From Conoideocrella luteorostrata (lineage: Eukaryota; Ascomycota; Sordariomycetes; Hypocreales; Clavicipitaceae): a stretch of DNA of 64,000 bases. Where the stretch lies: the NCBI GenBank assembly GCA_032433595.1, contig JASWJB010000087.1, positions 1 through 64,000 of the forward strand, in the 5' to 3' direction. Of the stretch, positions 24,315 through 36,022 are shown piece after piece. The notes under the pieces are model-generated. The model had not been told where the DNA came from, did no database searches, and saw only the letters and a program-made list of their open reading frames with translations. Position 1 is the first letter of the stretch. Each line of letters opens with the position of its first letter. The position numbers and the translations under genes were made by a program.

Positions 24315-25979
24315 ATGCTCGAATTTGGCAGCGCAGAAGCCATGTTTAAGCCTGCTCCTCCCTCCCCGGAGCCATCCCATCACTGTGAACCATACGTTGT
24401 TCTTTATCCAGTCGACACCATGGTACTGAACAACACAACCCCGTCATCCTCGCCATCGTCTGATCATGCATACAACTTGATGACTTCCAATCAGTTGACG
24501 CATGCCAGCCGGAGCGTTTGGCCCTCACCTCCCTTGGCCCCCGGTGAGCTTGACTTCAATTACTGTCTCCAGGATTCTTCACCCGCCTTCGACAATACGA
24601 AGGCGGAATACATTTACATGCCGACACCACCCAATGCGTGGTGCTCAGGCAAAACCACAACTCAATACCACCAACCTTCTCAGGAAGTGCCCAATCCTCT
24701 AGTCCTCCCAGATGCCTACACCCCGAATTCGTCGACAGACCTTGGCCAAGACGGTGCCGACGGACTTCTCCTGTCCATGAGCGGCGAAAACGGCAACTCA
24801 ACTGGCCACCTGTGGGCGGGGAGCTTTGCAACACCCCGTAATACACTCAAATCCAGCCCAATGTCCGCATCAAGCTCTGTAGCGGACTCACCGGCGACGG
24901 CAGCGTTCACCCCTGAAGCCGTACACCATGTGAAGGCCGAACCTCTTCCGCCTCCTGCACCGGTCTATCCGCCCTCAAATTCGAATAGGCCACCAAACAG
25001 CGATAAGTTTGACGAGCCGTATGCAAAGCTAATCTACAGAGCATTCATGGATCGTGCAGGTCATGCAATGACCCTACAGGAAATCTATCAGTGGTTTCGA
25101 GAGAATACGGCCAAGGCGGTAGCAGGAACAGGAGGCTGGCAAAACAGCATCCGTCATAACTTGAGCATGAACGCCGTACGTCTCTTCTTTCTGCTTCATC
25201 TATGTACAAGTGAAACTAACAAGACTCTTTTCTTTTCGACTCCTTAGGCATTTAAAAGTAAAACCAAGAGTTCTTCGAAGTCGGGCAAGGCCACATCCGG
25301 CTCTGAAGAGCCAAAACGCCCAAACGAGTGGGCATTGGAGGAGTGGGCTGTTGGTAAAGGTGTTGAGAGCACCACGAGATACCGGAGAAGCAACTACTCA
25401 AGGCGTGGCGTCTCAGGGCGAAATGCAGCCGCCACTTCTGCGGACAATGCTTTGGCCGCTGAGTATTCTGCCAAAAGAGCGGTATCTGGCCACAAAGGAG
25501 GATGCGCAACAAGGGTTTCACGACAGCGGAAACGAAACTATGGCCGACAATTGTCTTTGAGCCACACTCCTCGACATTCTGCCGGGTGCCCACCACAGCC
25601 TCCAGCTCATCCGTCACCATCGGAGTTCTATTGTTATGGCGACTCCAGACCGCACTTTAACTGCATGTCTTATTTCACACCCATTCAAGCTTGCCCGGTT
25701 GGCTCTACAGATGAGGTGAACCCGGATTCAATGCCCTTGCGACTATTGAGCCCCAATTACCAGCAGATGGTGGCCAACAACAACAACTCACATCAAGCCA
25801 ACCACACCGTTTCTTATGGCGGTACGATTGGTACGTACCAGGGGCCCTCGATGAGTATGGCATTTGATCTCGGTGAAGTGCAAAGACCTCCTACCGGCAA
25901 GCACCAAGATACAAAGTGCTCCACGTCTCGGCACTTTCAAAGTATGGCAGAGGGCTCCGCCCTCGGGTGGTGCGAATAG
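24315..25979 (+). CDS. Forkhead (winged-helix) transcription factor
   Basis: Two exons (24315-25175, 25248-25979; 72 bp intron) encode 530 residues. The forkhead domain starts at about residue 233 (FDEPYAKLIYRAFMDRAGHA, then LQEIYQWFRENT). Its recognition helix GGWQNSIRHNLSMNAAF is interrupted by the intron just before the final AF, a splice that restores the canonical motif. A wing-like segment (EWALEEWAVGKG) lies downstream but is separated from helix 3 by a Lys/Ser-rich insert, longer than in typical FOX proteins. The N-terminal 230 residues are Pro/Ser/Thr-rich. Forkhead factors in ascomycetes control cell-cycle and meiosis/sporulation genes (Fkh2, Sep1, Mei4 types), and the diverged start of the domain is closest in style to Mei4-like proteins, an inference. 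Start chosen as the first in-frame ATG. Confidence 0.88.
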
Positions 25980-27400
25980 CGCCAAATGCTTGCAGGTGAA
26001 CATGGCGCCGGACGTGGCCATGATGGCTTTGGGCGTTGCATTCCAACCCCCCTTTTTCGAAATGGGGGACCTTCTTCTCGGCCGAAAGCGTTGGTTTGAT
26101 GATATGCGCTACCCCGCTGCTTTCATTTGGATCACAGATGACCTGTCACTTCGGCCGACCAACGTCAATTTATATATACGGGTCTGGAACCAGACTGCTG
26201 GGACTCTTGAAGGGTGTGTGGGGGAACAAGGGTGGAAGCATAGGATGTTGTCTCTGAAAGGTGATGCGCAATGATCAATGCAGTTGTGGCACTCCCATTC
26301 AATGAGATAAGCGCGGCAAGGCCTCTTTAGGCAGCGCTTGGCAAGGCCAGAGAGACAACGGGCCAACAGCACCAGCACCAGCACCAGCACCAGCACCAGC
26401 ACCAGCACCAGCACCAGCAGTAGCGGCAGCAGCAGCAACAACAGCAACTAGGAGGGAAGCAACCGTTGTTGCTTGGTCTGTGAGACCTAGTAGAGGGTGG
26501 AGGCCTTGTGTGATGGTAAGGGGTTGTTGGTTGGCTTCGATAGGGCCGACAAAAACCACAATGATCAGGAGGCTATAATCTGGGACGATCGTTGGAAATG
26601 CGACCTATTACTTTTTTTTTTCTCACTTGTCCTTCAACAGCCCCTAGCATCGGTTCTGCTGGAACATCAGGGATGTGACCAAAGGGACAAACAAGAAGCG
26701 ACTTGAGACGAACCCGACAGTCTGGAGCCGGTGGAGACAGCACCTTGTAATATGGGTACCAGGTGTGATGGGGGATGAAGGAGTATGACCCTGGGTCGAT
26801 CAGAGATGCGTGTGCATTGCATGCTGCTGACTTGGTTTGCTTCCTTTTTTTTTTTTTTTTTTTGCGCCATCTGTATTCGACCCAACGCATCCGCGGCTGG
26901 CTAGGCCGCTGTTGTGTTACTCACATCATAAGCAGCCACGGTGGGCCATGTGGTGTCGTTCTGCAACAACATTGAACTAAAGTCTGGAAGATGAAGTGGG
27001 ATGGCTATATTTACTTTTCCTATCCTTTTTTTTTTTTTTTGGTTCTTTGACTTCTTTTGTACTGCTGAAGTCTTTATCGAATTCAAGTCTGGAAAATGAA
27101 GTTGATCGGGCACTTTTTTTTAGGGGGGAGGCTCTTTTTGACTGTCGAAGTCTTTATAGGGGAGGGCATCTGGGTAGAGGCAAGAAACCATTGTATTATT
27201 CTAGGGAACAGAGAGTGTGTGTGAGTGCGTGCGTTTCTTGCATGCTATTCTCGATCTCTCTCACTTGATACGATAAGACCTGGCTGGCAATGGGCAACAC
27301 TCTACAAAAGCGGATGGGGGGCTGGCACGCACGTAGCGCGTTCACAATGCATTTGTTAGAGATACTATTCTGTAAGCTGCTCTGCTGAACGTACGGACCG
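25980..27400. other. Gene-free, simple-repeat-rich stretch
   Basis: 3' region of the forkhead gene followed by DNA with poly-T tracts (about 26612, 26845-26863, 27025-27040) and an ACCAGC hexamer array. No ORF with recognisable content. It begins a gene-free block that continues to 32902. Confidence 0.5.
26367..26419 (+). repeat. AGCACC hexanucleotide tandem array
   Basis: About eight to nine perfect copies of AGCACC, followed by AGCAGTAGCGGCAGC-type triplets. Every frame is open through it, which creates artificial Val-Leu and Ala-Gly repeat ORFs on the minus strand. Confidence 0.95.
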
Positions 27401-27935
27401 ATCCTAACGAACAATGGTGAAGTGGCTTGCTGATATGCTACCGGCAGGGACCGTTGAGTTGACAGCGGCAGCTCGACGGCTGGAGCCCATCAGATGGTGC
27501 CGTCGATGGATGGATGGATGGGTGGGTGGGCCAGCGAGACATGTTGGTGGTGGCTGCGAACGAACACGGCTGCATGATGCATACACACATACTCCGTACA
27601 TACATTCATGTATGCACACACACAATATACACATACACATACGTAATTACTTACCTACTTACACGCACACCTGCACCGCACGGCACTGCACTGCTGTGCT
27701 AAACAAGTGGTGCTGTCCAACGTGTCAGACATGCTGCCCGCTAGTCTGGCCGGCTTGGCGGAACTGGCTGGACGGGGACTGTCTCGCTGCACCTGCTCTG
27801 GCCTACGCTACGGACTGACTACCTACGGAGTAACTGCTCCATCTACTCCGTTACTAGTAGTTATCTACGGAGTAGACGATATCCCGAACATGGCGACAAG
27901 GCGCACCAGCGATTCATTCACCACACTGCCGCCTG

Positions 27936-28090
27936 TTCTGTTCTGTTCTGTTCTGTTCTGTTCTGTTCTGTTCTGTTCTGTTCTGTTCTGTTCTGTTCTG
28001 TTCTGTTCTGTTCTGTTCTGTTCTGTTCTGTTCTGTTCTGTTCTGTTCTGTTCTGTTCTGTCCTGTCCTGTCCTGTCCTGTCCTGTTCTG
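27936..28090 (+). repeat. 31-unit pentanucleotide array (TTCTG/TCCTG)
   Basis: A 155 bp uninterrupted array: 25 consecutive TTCTG units, five TCCTG units, and a final TTCTG. It is followed by GGATG repeats. Because the unit is five bases and lacks stop triplets in any phase, long ORFs appear on both strands (VLFCS and EQNRT repeats) that are not genes. Confidence 0.98.
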
Positions 28091-28144
28091 GGATGGGATG
28101 GGATAGGTCGGTCTCTCCAGGCTCAACATTATGCTCTAGGCTCC

Positions 28145-28700
28145 ACTCCCCACTCCCCACTCCCCACTCTCCACTCTCCACTCTCTTTCCGTGCCGTTCT
28201 GGACCCAAGCAGTCGGTATTTTGGCTTGGAGAAGCTAAATGAAAAAAGAAAGACAAAAACCCCAGCGAAAAAAAGAAAAGAAGAACAAAAAAAAAACCCG
28301 ACCCGTGCTGTCTTGCCCTGTCCTGCCTGTCTAGTCATGTCATGTCATGTCGATCAATCACACCTGCTGGTACGTTGGAGGAACTGGTCACTGCACGGCA
28401 CCTCACCTCACCTCACCTCACCTGCCTGGCTCCTCCTCGCTAGCTAGCTCCCGCGAATTTTTGTGACGGCGCGAGATGGGTATTTCTGGTACGGAGAACT
28501 CCGAGACTACTCCGTCGTTAGATTGGGTATCTCATTGACCGGACTTGACCTAGCGGGTCACTGGTCACTGGTCACTGGCCACTGGATGGCGCTGCCGCTG
28601 TTCACAGTGGGGGTAACTTCTATCTACGTACTCCGTACTTACCTACCTACCTTCCTACCTGCGTCCCTACCTGCGGAGTAACTACCTACCTACCTACCGC
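28145..28700 (+). repeat. Cluster of short tandem repeats
   Basis: A series of separate simple arrays: CACTCCC/CACTCTC units (28145-28187), CATGT (28336-28352), ACCTC (about 28398-28424), CTGGTCA (about 28556-28580) and TACC/CTACC (about 28639-28697). Each is short and perfect, and they differ in unit, so this is a slippage-prone patch and not one decayed satellite. Confidence 0.85.
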
Positions 28701-31700
28701 TTTAAGGCTGTACTGTGACCACATGCGGATAGGGAGGAGCAGCAGGCGCCGTGTCTGTCTCTGCATATCAGGTATGCATGCCGGACTGGGGAGTAGGTAC
28801 TTCTACTAGATACTTCTACCACGGGCACATGGGGGTGGTCGAACTGGGCAAGCACGCCACTAGCTGCAGCCGGAGAGAAAAGTCAGGGCTGTGTGACCGT
28901 GATTTTTGGGGGATTTTTTTTTTTTTTTTCATATTTGTCATGTCTAGTCATGTATTGGGATCGTCCATGAGGGCTGTCTTGTTGCGTGGGGGAGACGGAG
29001 AGGTGGGAGATGGGAACATGGAAAGATGTGCGCGGGCAGATTGTCGCTCTGCCATGCATGGGTCCCGCCCGATCTGTACGCTGGCAAACGCATTATAGGC
29101 ATCTTGGCAAATCGAAGTATAACCAACCACGGCGACACCACCCATGCCTGTCATAGTGGCATGCTGGTTGCGCGCAAATCACGAACCGCTCCGTTGTTAT
29201 GCTATACCATACCACTCCGTATACTATTTGTGATAGTCGGCTCCCCGTCTGGACTGGCTCTTGAAAGAAATTCTTGGAAAGGGGCAAACATGTATTAATT
29301 GAGTAGTTTTGTTTCATCTCGAAACCACAGACACTTATGCCCCCTCTTTTAATACGAGCATATTGAACGCACAGCTTCTGGGGAGATCTCGGGAGTCGGG
29401 GAGAAGGGACGATGGGGCGATGGGAAAGGCGCCGTACGGGCCAGACTGCGGAGGGGACTTGGGGCGAAAGTAGCAACAACAGGTCAATGGGTTTACTGTC
29501 ATCTGCGATAGTGTTAATTACCTGTGTCAGTGCTGGGGAGGAGTGGAAATCAAGGGGGGTTCACGGACCACGGCAAATGCAGTTGGACGCGCGCATTGAG
29601 GGCTGAAAAGAGGTCATGCCCTCACCGATTTGAGTGTAAACATCACCGTCAACACCAATAGTAGGAGCAAGTACCTGCTCTTTGCGGGCCCTTTCCCCCC
29701 TCCGGCGAAATAGGCAGGGTGCTGCTGTTGGTTGTAGGGATGGACGCGAGATCATCCAATTTTTGCGGGCTGCGCACTCGTTGTGGGGTTTTTCTCGGTA
29801 CCGAGTACCTGGGTTGCCTTTCCCCAGAAGCAGAAAAGATATAGGCAGAGACATGGAGACCTTGTTTTCTCCTGTTGTGGTGCCCAATGCTCGACAGATC
29901 GGGGGGTCCTGGACGCGATGGTTATTGACGCGGGGAACAAAGCTCACGGGGCCGGTTAACGTGCATGACGCATGGCGTGGAGCTATAAATGCAGCGTCGT
30001 CATGAGGATGCCATGGGTATCAAAGAGACCTGAGACTTTGCCTTGACTCTCATACCACGTTCGTGCTTGCAGCATTGTTCCGATAGCATGTGTAGTTCTG
30101 TTAGCCTAGCAAAAAGCTTCTCATGGTGGGTTTTCTCTCATTCTTTGTGTGTTTCCAAGTGTTACTCGCCGAGATATGTATGCGATATAACTATTGCATC
30201 GGGTTTCTAGATTAAACGGCAGAAAGCTGGTCACTGCCTCAGACGGCAAGGTTGCGGCAATTCCAACGGCCTGGTCCGCCGAATGAGAAAACGGAGCCAA
30301 GAGCAAGGTTTCTTTGGGAGGGGGGAAGGGGGAGGGGGGGAAGTCACCGAACCGTTGTGGCGGTTTGTTTCGTCATCTTCTTCTTCTGCCTTCCCTTTCA
30401 GCACAATGCCCAGCTTCTCCATATCAGGACGCCAACGCCAGGACGCCAACGGGAAGACGGGACGGCGTGTTGGCCAGGTAGGACAGACATGACTCAGTAG
30501 CCAAATCAGAATGACGAGCATCAAAAACCAAGTATTTTTCTATTCCATTGTCCAAACAAAATCAAAGGGTGTAACTCGAGGGGTTTGTCCTGCATATCGT
30601 CGTCCAAGTGACATCCAGCCACAGCATAGCCTATCTGTCCTGTCAGCATAGGGACTGCGGCCGCTGGTACTTTGATTTTCTGCTCGTCGTAGTGTCTAGT
30701 GCGGAGTATTCCGCGCCGTTCATACGGCGTATGCACTCACTGCATAACACTCGGAACCAATAGGATAAGTCGACGCATGTCTTGGTCACCAGAACCACAA
30801 AATGGAGCGGTAAGGCGTCGGTAACAGTATGTCCCGACCGGACCGGAGAGCGAGTAGGAAAAGACCCTTGCCAGCTTCTCCTATGCCGTCTTGTGAGCCT
30901 CAATGACTCTTGTCTGCAGCCTGCGTGACGATCTGGTTGGCTGATGGCTACAGAGTAAGCTAAGGGCCAAGCAAAAGCAATTATGCAACCCATACAAAAC
31001 TATATACATACAATAGGCAGTACTCTGCATGGAGTACAAGAAGCCTGTGCAAGAAGCCTTGGCCACTGTGGCGTGCGGCACGAAGGCTTGGGAGGAGCAT
31101 CCGCTCCGCATCATGGGTGCTGCAACGAACCAATAATTACTCCGTAGTTAGTTACACCATAGCTCAATCTGGCCTAACCTTAGCTCTGGGTGTTTGAGTA
31201 ATTTTGCGTAGTAATGAGTCCGCGCTCCTTTCCATATAGTTCCGTTTCTGGCCCGTTGCCTGGGGTGGGAGAGGCGTTGAAGGTCACCAGATCCAGATAG
31301 CTGGTGATGAGAAATATGTCTAAGAGCGGGAGCTAACTTGGACCCTGCGCACGTCGCGGGTGTCATTTGCAACGGCTTGGTCGTCACTTTGCATCATCAT
31401 TTTCTGAGACCTTCAATTGCCATTGAATGCTGAAAGATGCCCAGGGCGAAGTCGCTGAGAGTCAGAGGCTCAGCTCGTAAGAGCCCGCCTGCCGCATCTC
31501 CGTTTGTACCACCAGGAGAACCAATGTAGTGTAGCAACGCGCGAGAGAACAACGGGCGGGTGGGTCCCTTTGGCTGCCTCACCTCCTCGGCTACGCTGCA
31601 CATGTACGTAACGTCGACCATAGGAGAGCAGTAGTGCATGGTGGCGGGGGCAAAATTCTCAATTCTATTCTCCAATTTGTCCAGCCTATTCGGTTTCTTT

Positions 31701-32902
31701 GGAAGTTTCCGCAAGGCTGAGGACGCGAACGCCAACTCGACCTATTTTCGTGAGGCTGAAGACTTTCACGCATTAGCTTTGTTGTCTCGTCAGCAGCCGT
31801 ATCCGCCCCGGTTTGACACGGCTGCACGACCTGCGGTGTCGCCTTCACCGACAGTGTGTATTGGGCATGGGGAGAACAAGAAATTGGGGAGGAGTACGGA
31901 GTAGTCGAGCCAAATGTGGGGAGAAGAAGCTGCTAGGTAAGAGAAAAGAAGCCAGGATGGTGAAGCGTGCGAGAGCGAGTAGATATTTTGCATGTTCCTG
32001 TCGGGTTGGAAAACCCTTGCCTGGTGTCTCTTCAATCTCACACTGGGTACAAGATTGGTTCATCTCCCATATGTGAGCAGTTGTTTCGGTGTGGTTTCAT
32101 TGCATCTATCCGAGATTGTTCTCACTGGTCGGACGGAGCTTGCTGCATACCCGGCGCCGTGGCGTTCGTAAACTCGCGAATCTTCTTCAGCGTCTCTTGA
32201 GAAGCCTCACTCCGACCGTTGTACCGCACTGGGCTGAGAGATAACTAATTCCTCGGGTGAGCTCTACCGGCCATGTAGACGGGTGCCTGCATCCAAGTGG
32301 CGTCCACCCAGAATTGAGAACCACTAGATGCCCTGCGTTGTGCATATCAGCTCCTTCTATCTTGGCGCTGTGCATCTAGAAGTCTTATCAAGAAGTTGGC
32401 GGCGTCTGCAGGAAAAAATTTTCTAGCCTATGGAGTTCTTCTGCGTGTGGAATTTGGCAGCAGAGATATTCGAACATCCACGAAAGCCTCGGTTTTGCGT
32501 AATCATGCGTAACAAGTCTCGCACACCACCACCAATTAATGGATCTGCGGCGTCGAATGGTCAGCCAAGGCATCAGCCAAAAAAGTGTAGCTTTTGGGCT
32601 CTGATTACAGGGTTTTGCGTGTGCCCGCGTCGCGAACAGTTGGGCTAATGTGTCTCATCTCTACTTCTTCCAACCCAGAGACGGTAGATTGGCGACACTC
32701 AAAAAGTGTATCAGTCAGTGTATAGGTTATTCGGATAGGACTTCGGCTGTGCTGTGAAATGTTGACCAGGAAAATCAACCAAATATCCAACTATATTTCT
32801 TCAGGTAGTATACGTTGCCCAGTACTCTGCGACTTATCAATCTAAGTAACGTTGATCGAGCCAGAACGCTTCCAGTCTGTGCAGGTCATGTATTTCGCAT
32901 AA
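28701..32902. other. Gene-free stretch downstream of the end-joining factor
   Basis: About 4.2 kb with no ORF that carries a recognisable domain on either strand. It contains a poly-T run (about 28914-28930) and two copies of TACTCCGTA/TACGGAGTA (31138, 31895). It may hold regulatory or non-coding transcripts, but nothing in the sequence shows this directly. Confidence 0.45.
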
Positions 32903-34516
32903 TCAAAATCGTCTTTTCTTTTTCGCAGGCCCAGCGGCAGCTTTCTTTTCCAGTTCTCGCTTGAGCTCCTCTCTTTTGCGATCCGCTCGATCTTGGGAAG
33001 TCTCTCTCGGCTTCTCCTCCACTGGGCTGTTTGCTCTACGTGATGTGGTTCGGCCGCGTTCTCCATCTTCTTTCTTTTGCTCTACAGACCTAGACGCCTT
33101 GCCACCGATCATACCTAGCCTTCTGTGACTTGTTTCTTTGGGTTTTGACACTTCTGTTTCCGTGATTTTTTCTTCCGACGCGGGACATGATTTCATAGTG
33201 CCTCCTCCAATTGTACCAATGCCTCCTTTCTTCTGCTGAGCTGCTGTCATCTTTGGTGGCGGAACTGGCGAAGAATTCGGTATGGACGCCGTTGCGTCGT
33301 CATCTGACGCTTCAGAGGCCGTCTCTTCGTCGTCCACCGGCTGCTTTGCAGAATTGCCCTTCCGTGACGGTGATGGAGACCGAGGTGGCACCAGCTTCTT
33401 TCTACCCCCGATAGCACCTAGCCGTGAGCTGTTCGTCTTGGTTTCAGGTTGCCGTCTTCTGTCGGACAAAACGGATGCTGGGTTACTATCCGGAATAACA
33501 GATTCTCCTTCATCCTCAGCTGATGCGTCAGCTGCCAGCTGCCTTTTCTTGGGAGAAGCATTCTCTGTCGAGGGTTTGAGGTGCGGGGGCGTAGATTGGA
33601 CCTGGAAATCGTCGTCATCCTCGCAATTGGCTGGCTGAGGAGGTGCTAACTGTGGCACATTCTTAGAGGTTGATGCTTCGGTATGCTTCGGTTGAGAAGC
33701 TTGACTTGTTGGCTTGAAATCGTGCCACCACTTGTCCAGTTGGGGAGACGTATCAAGTGGCATGTTAAATCGTGACTCCAATCCACCTCCGCCAAATACA
33801 CTATGTACTAGTTCTTCTACGGTGTTTGGTCCCGCTTCTTCAGAAAGTTCATTCTTCCACCTGCGTTCGTTGAACGGAGCCAGACCCTTGACGCGGTCCT
33901 CAGCGGCAGCCCGTGTAACCTTCTTTCGGCCAGATAGCGTCGTAAACACATGCTCCAGCCCAGTCCCCATTGCCTCCAACTTATCAGAGAGTTTTGTCAA
34001 AACGGCATCTTTAAGCCCTATTGATCGTATTAACGACTCAACCTCCTGTTTTCTATCAGATTGGGCTTGGAGTATCGGCAGGACTAGATCAGTTGCAATG
34101 GAAGATGGTGGTTGCTTCTTCAAAAGTATCGGCCATTTCAAAGGATCGAAACCAGGAAGTCTGCAGGTGACTTTGAGAGTGACACCGTCCTCTCCATCTT
34201 CCAGTGAGTCTGCCGGAGACAGGGTAAGGCTCGTCGCATCATGACCACTCTGGTTGGGATCCAGAGCTGCTGTCAAGCACGACAGAAACTTGGTCATGTT
34301 CTCTGCCGTGTCACTTGGATCGATGCTGGTATTCTCACCCCAAGCTCTCATACATATGGCTTTTCTATCCAGATTCTCTGACCAAATGTTTGCCATGTCA
34401 GTGACACGGACAACGTAGGAGGAAGGGCCCACGGTGATAGACACCAAAAGCACAGGGCGACCAGATGACTCTGCTAGTGGCAGAGGTCGCCAAGTTCCAG
34501 GCCTGCTTGATGTCAT
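32903..34516 (-). CDS. XLF/Nej1-family non-homologous end-joining factor
   Basis: Single exon, 537 residues. The N-terminal 200 residues match the XLF/XRCC4-like head and stalk: WRPLPL, then PVLLVSITVGPSSYVVRVTD, MANIWSENLDRKAICMRAWG and ENTSIDPSDTAENMTKFLSC, followed by a helical stalk (LIRSIGLKDAVLTKLSDKLE). The head begins within ten residues of the ATG at 34516, which supports that start; the open frame upstream has no ATG. The C-terminal 300 residues are disordered and charged, with three copies of a G-x-IGG(K/R) motif (LGAIGGRKK, IGTIGGGTM, LGMIGGKAS). The last residues are KKKRRF, a basic patch plus terminal aromatic like the Ku-binding XLF-type motif. Family knowledge: Nej1/XLF bridges XRCC4-Lif1/ligase IV filaments during double-strand-break end joining in the nucleus. 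Confidence 0.88.
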   Translation of the reverse strand: MTSSRPGTWRPLPLAESSGRPVLLVSITVGPSSYVVRVTDMANIWSENLDRKAICMRAWGENTSIDPSDTAENMTKFLSCLTAALDPNQSGHDATSLTLSPADSLEDGEDGVTLKVTCRLPGFDPLKWPILLKKQPPSSIATDLVLPILQAQSDRKQEVESLIRSIGLKDAVLTKLSDKLEAMGTGLEHVFTTLSGRKKVTRAAAEDRVKGLAPFNERRWKNELSEEAGPNTVEELVHSVFGGGGLESRFNMPLDTSPQLDKWWHDFKPTSQASQPKHTEASTSKNVPQLAPPQPANCEDDDDFQVQSTPPHLKPSTENASPKKRQLAADASAEDEGESVIPDSNPASVLSDRRRQPETKTNSSRLGAIGGRKKLVPPRSPSPSRKGNSAKQPVDDEETASEASDDDATASIPNSSPVPPPKMTAAQQKKGGIGTIGGGTMKSCPASEEKITETEVSKPKETSHRRLGMIGGKASRSVEQKKEDGERGRTTSRRANSPVEEKPRETSQDRADRKREELKRELEKKAAAGPAKKKRRF

Positions 34517-36022
34517 TGCTGTGGACACTTTCTTGTTCAGATGACCAATATCAATGACACTTGATTTTCATCCGCGGAGCATCTGCAGCCCATGAGCAGC
34601 CCACAAATGTTGAGCTTTACGATGAGGTGTGACTGAGAAGTTTTGCAAGGCGGAGTCTCGGCGAATACAGACTGACGGCTCCTAGTAAGACCTTTTGGTG
34701 TGAGAGAATTCCGAATTACACAAAATTATCGTAGTAAGGGTGTTGTAAGAGTGTGTTCGGTGAAATATCGTGTCGGTTGAATCATACGGTTTCAGATTCA
34801 GATTTGCGAGTGCGAAACATCATAACATGCCCTACTCTTCCGCAACAGATCCTAACTTCTGTACTACTTCAACAAAAGTTGACGCAGGCCCCGGCGCACC
34901 CTCACCACACCTTTTACTAGACCGTCGTTCGACCAGTAGACTGTCTCGGCTGCGAAGGTAAGGGGTCAGAATACCCGGGTCAGGAGCTGGACGTGACTGG
35001 GGCGCGTTGTTTCCGTAATTTTTAAGTGGACAAATGTTTAACCACCAAAAAAAAAATTGAAGGGAGGCGCCTCACGGGATTTAATACGTTCTAATCGGTT
35101 TGTGGAACGCGTTACAGCAGCAGTCTGGGGGGGTGCGATCTTGAGCGAAGCGAGCGCGTCGCTCTCTAGGCATCCACGGCATCATGATGGTGCAACCCCG
35201 ATCTATGGACATGGGGGCATGGGATGCACAGAGATATGACAGCTGGTGACAGCTGTCACATGCCCCAGCCAGCTGTCAAGCCAAGAGGCATCGTTTGCGC
35301 CGTCATTGTAAGCTCACAGCTCAGGGACGTACGGATTGCACCACGGTGAAGTAATTGATTTTGCGACCTTAAAGCGCTCCAAGAGCCAGAACAATGAAAA
35401 TTGGATTGCTATATTTTTCTGGACGTTCGTTTTGGGGTGGCGGCATCGTCAACGTAAAAAGCTGGGCGGAGTACGGAGTAGTTACGGTGTATCCAGCACT
35501 CCGTACGGAGTACAGAATACCTAAGAACATATGGCGCCTCCCTGCACGTCAAATAACATGTACTTACGTACCTACGTAGTGCCTCAATACAAGCTCGAGC
35601 ATACAATTGCTTCCGCTCGCATTGTAAGTTCAAGAAGCTTACTCCGTAGTCGGCTGACTATTGACCACATACAACGTATATTGAAATGGCCAGTTCGATC
35701 TCAGTGATCAATCAATGATGTTCAAATGAATACGTGCAGGCTACGACGTTGAGAGCGGCAGACCAATGCGACCAACGAGATTATGCCTGCAAATCCGATC
35801 CCAACTCCTGTGTCGATGCGCTCCACATCGAACTATTAAACTCCCGACATGTCATCATCGACAAGACGCGGTGCTAAGCGTGTGTGAGTCGTGTGCACAG
35901 CAGCGCTCCTAAGTAAATTGCCATTCCTTTTGTCGCCATAATTTCTGCCAGGTTCATGAAGTGAAATGTTCTCCCATCACCCTACATCTACGTTCTTTGC
36001 ACAAAGTTTGAGCTCGACTTAA
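34517..36022. other. Divergent promoter region between the end-joining factor and photolyase
   Basis: About 1.5 kb between two divergently transcribed repair genes. No gene seen. It holds TACGGAGTA copies at 35472, within the palindromic ACTCCGTACGGAGT at 35498-35513, and at 35640. Inverted CAGCTG(T/G)-type repeats lie near 35240-35275. Confidence 0.5.

Noticed and set aside
26109..26559. Minus-strand ORFs with LVLV and AGAG repeats
   Set aside because: Products of the ACCAGC hexamer array; no conserved flanks.
27707..28447. Long ORFs with VLFCS repeats (plus) and EQNRT repeats (minus)
   Set aside because: They exist only because the five-base TTCTG repeat lacks stops in every phase. Flanking codons show no protein-like content.
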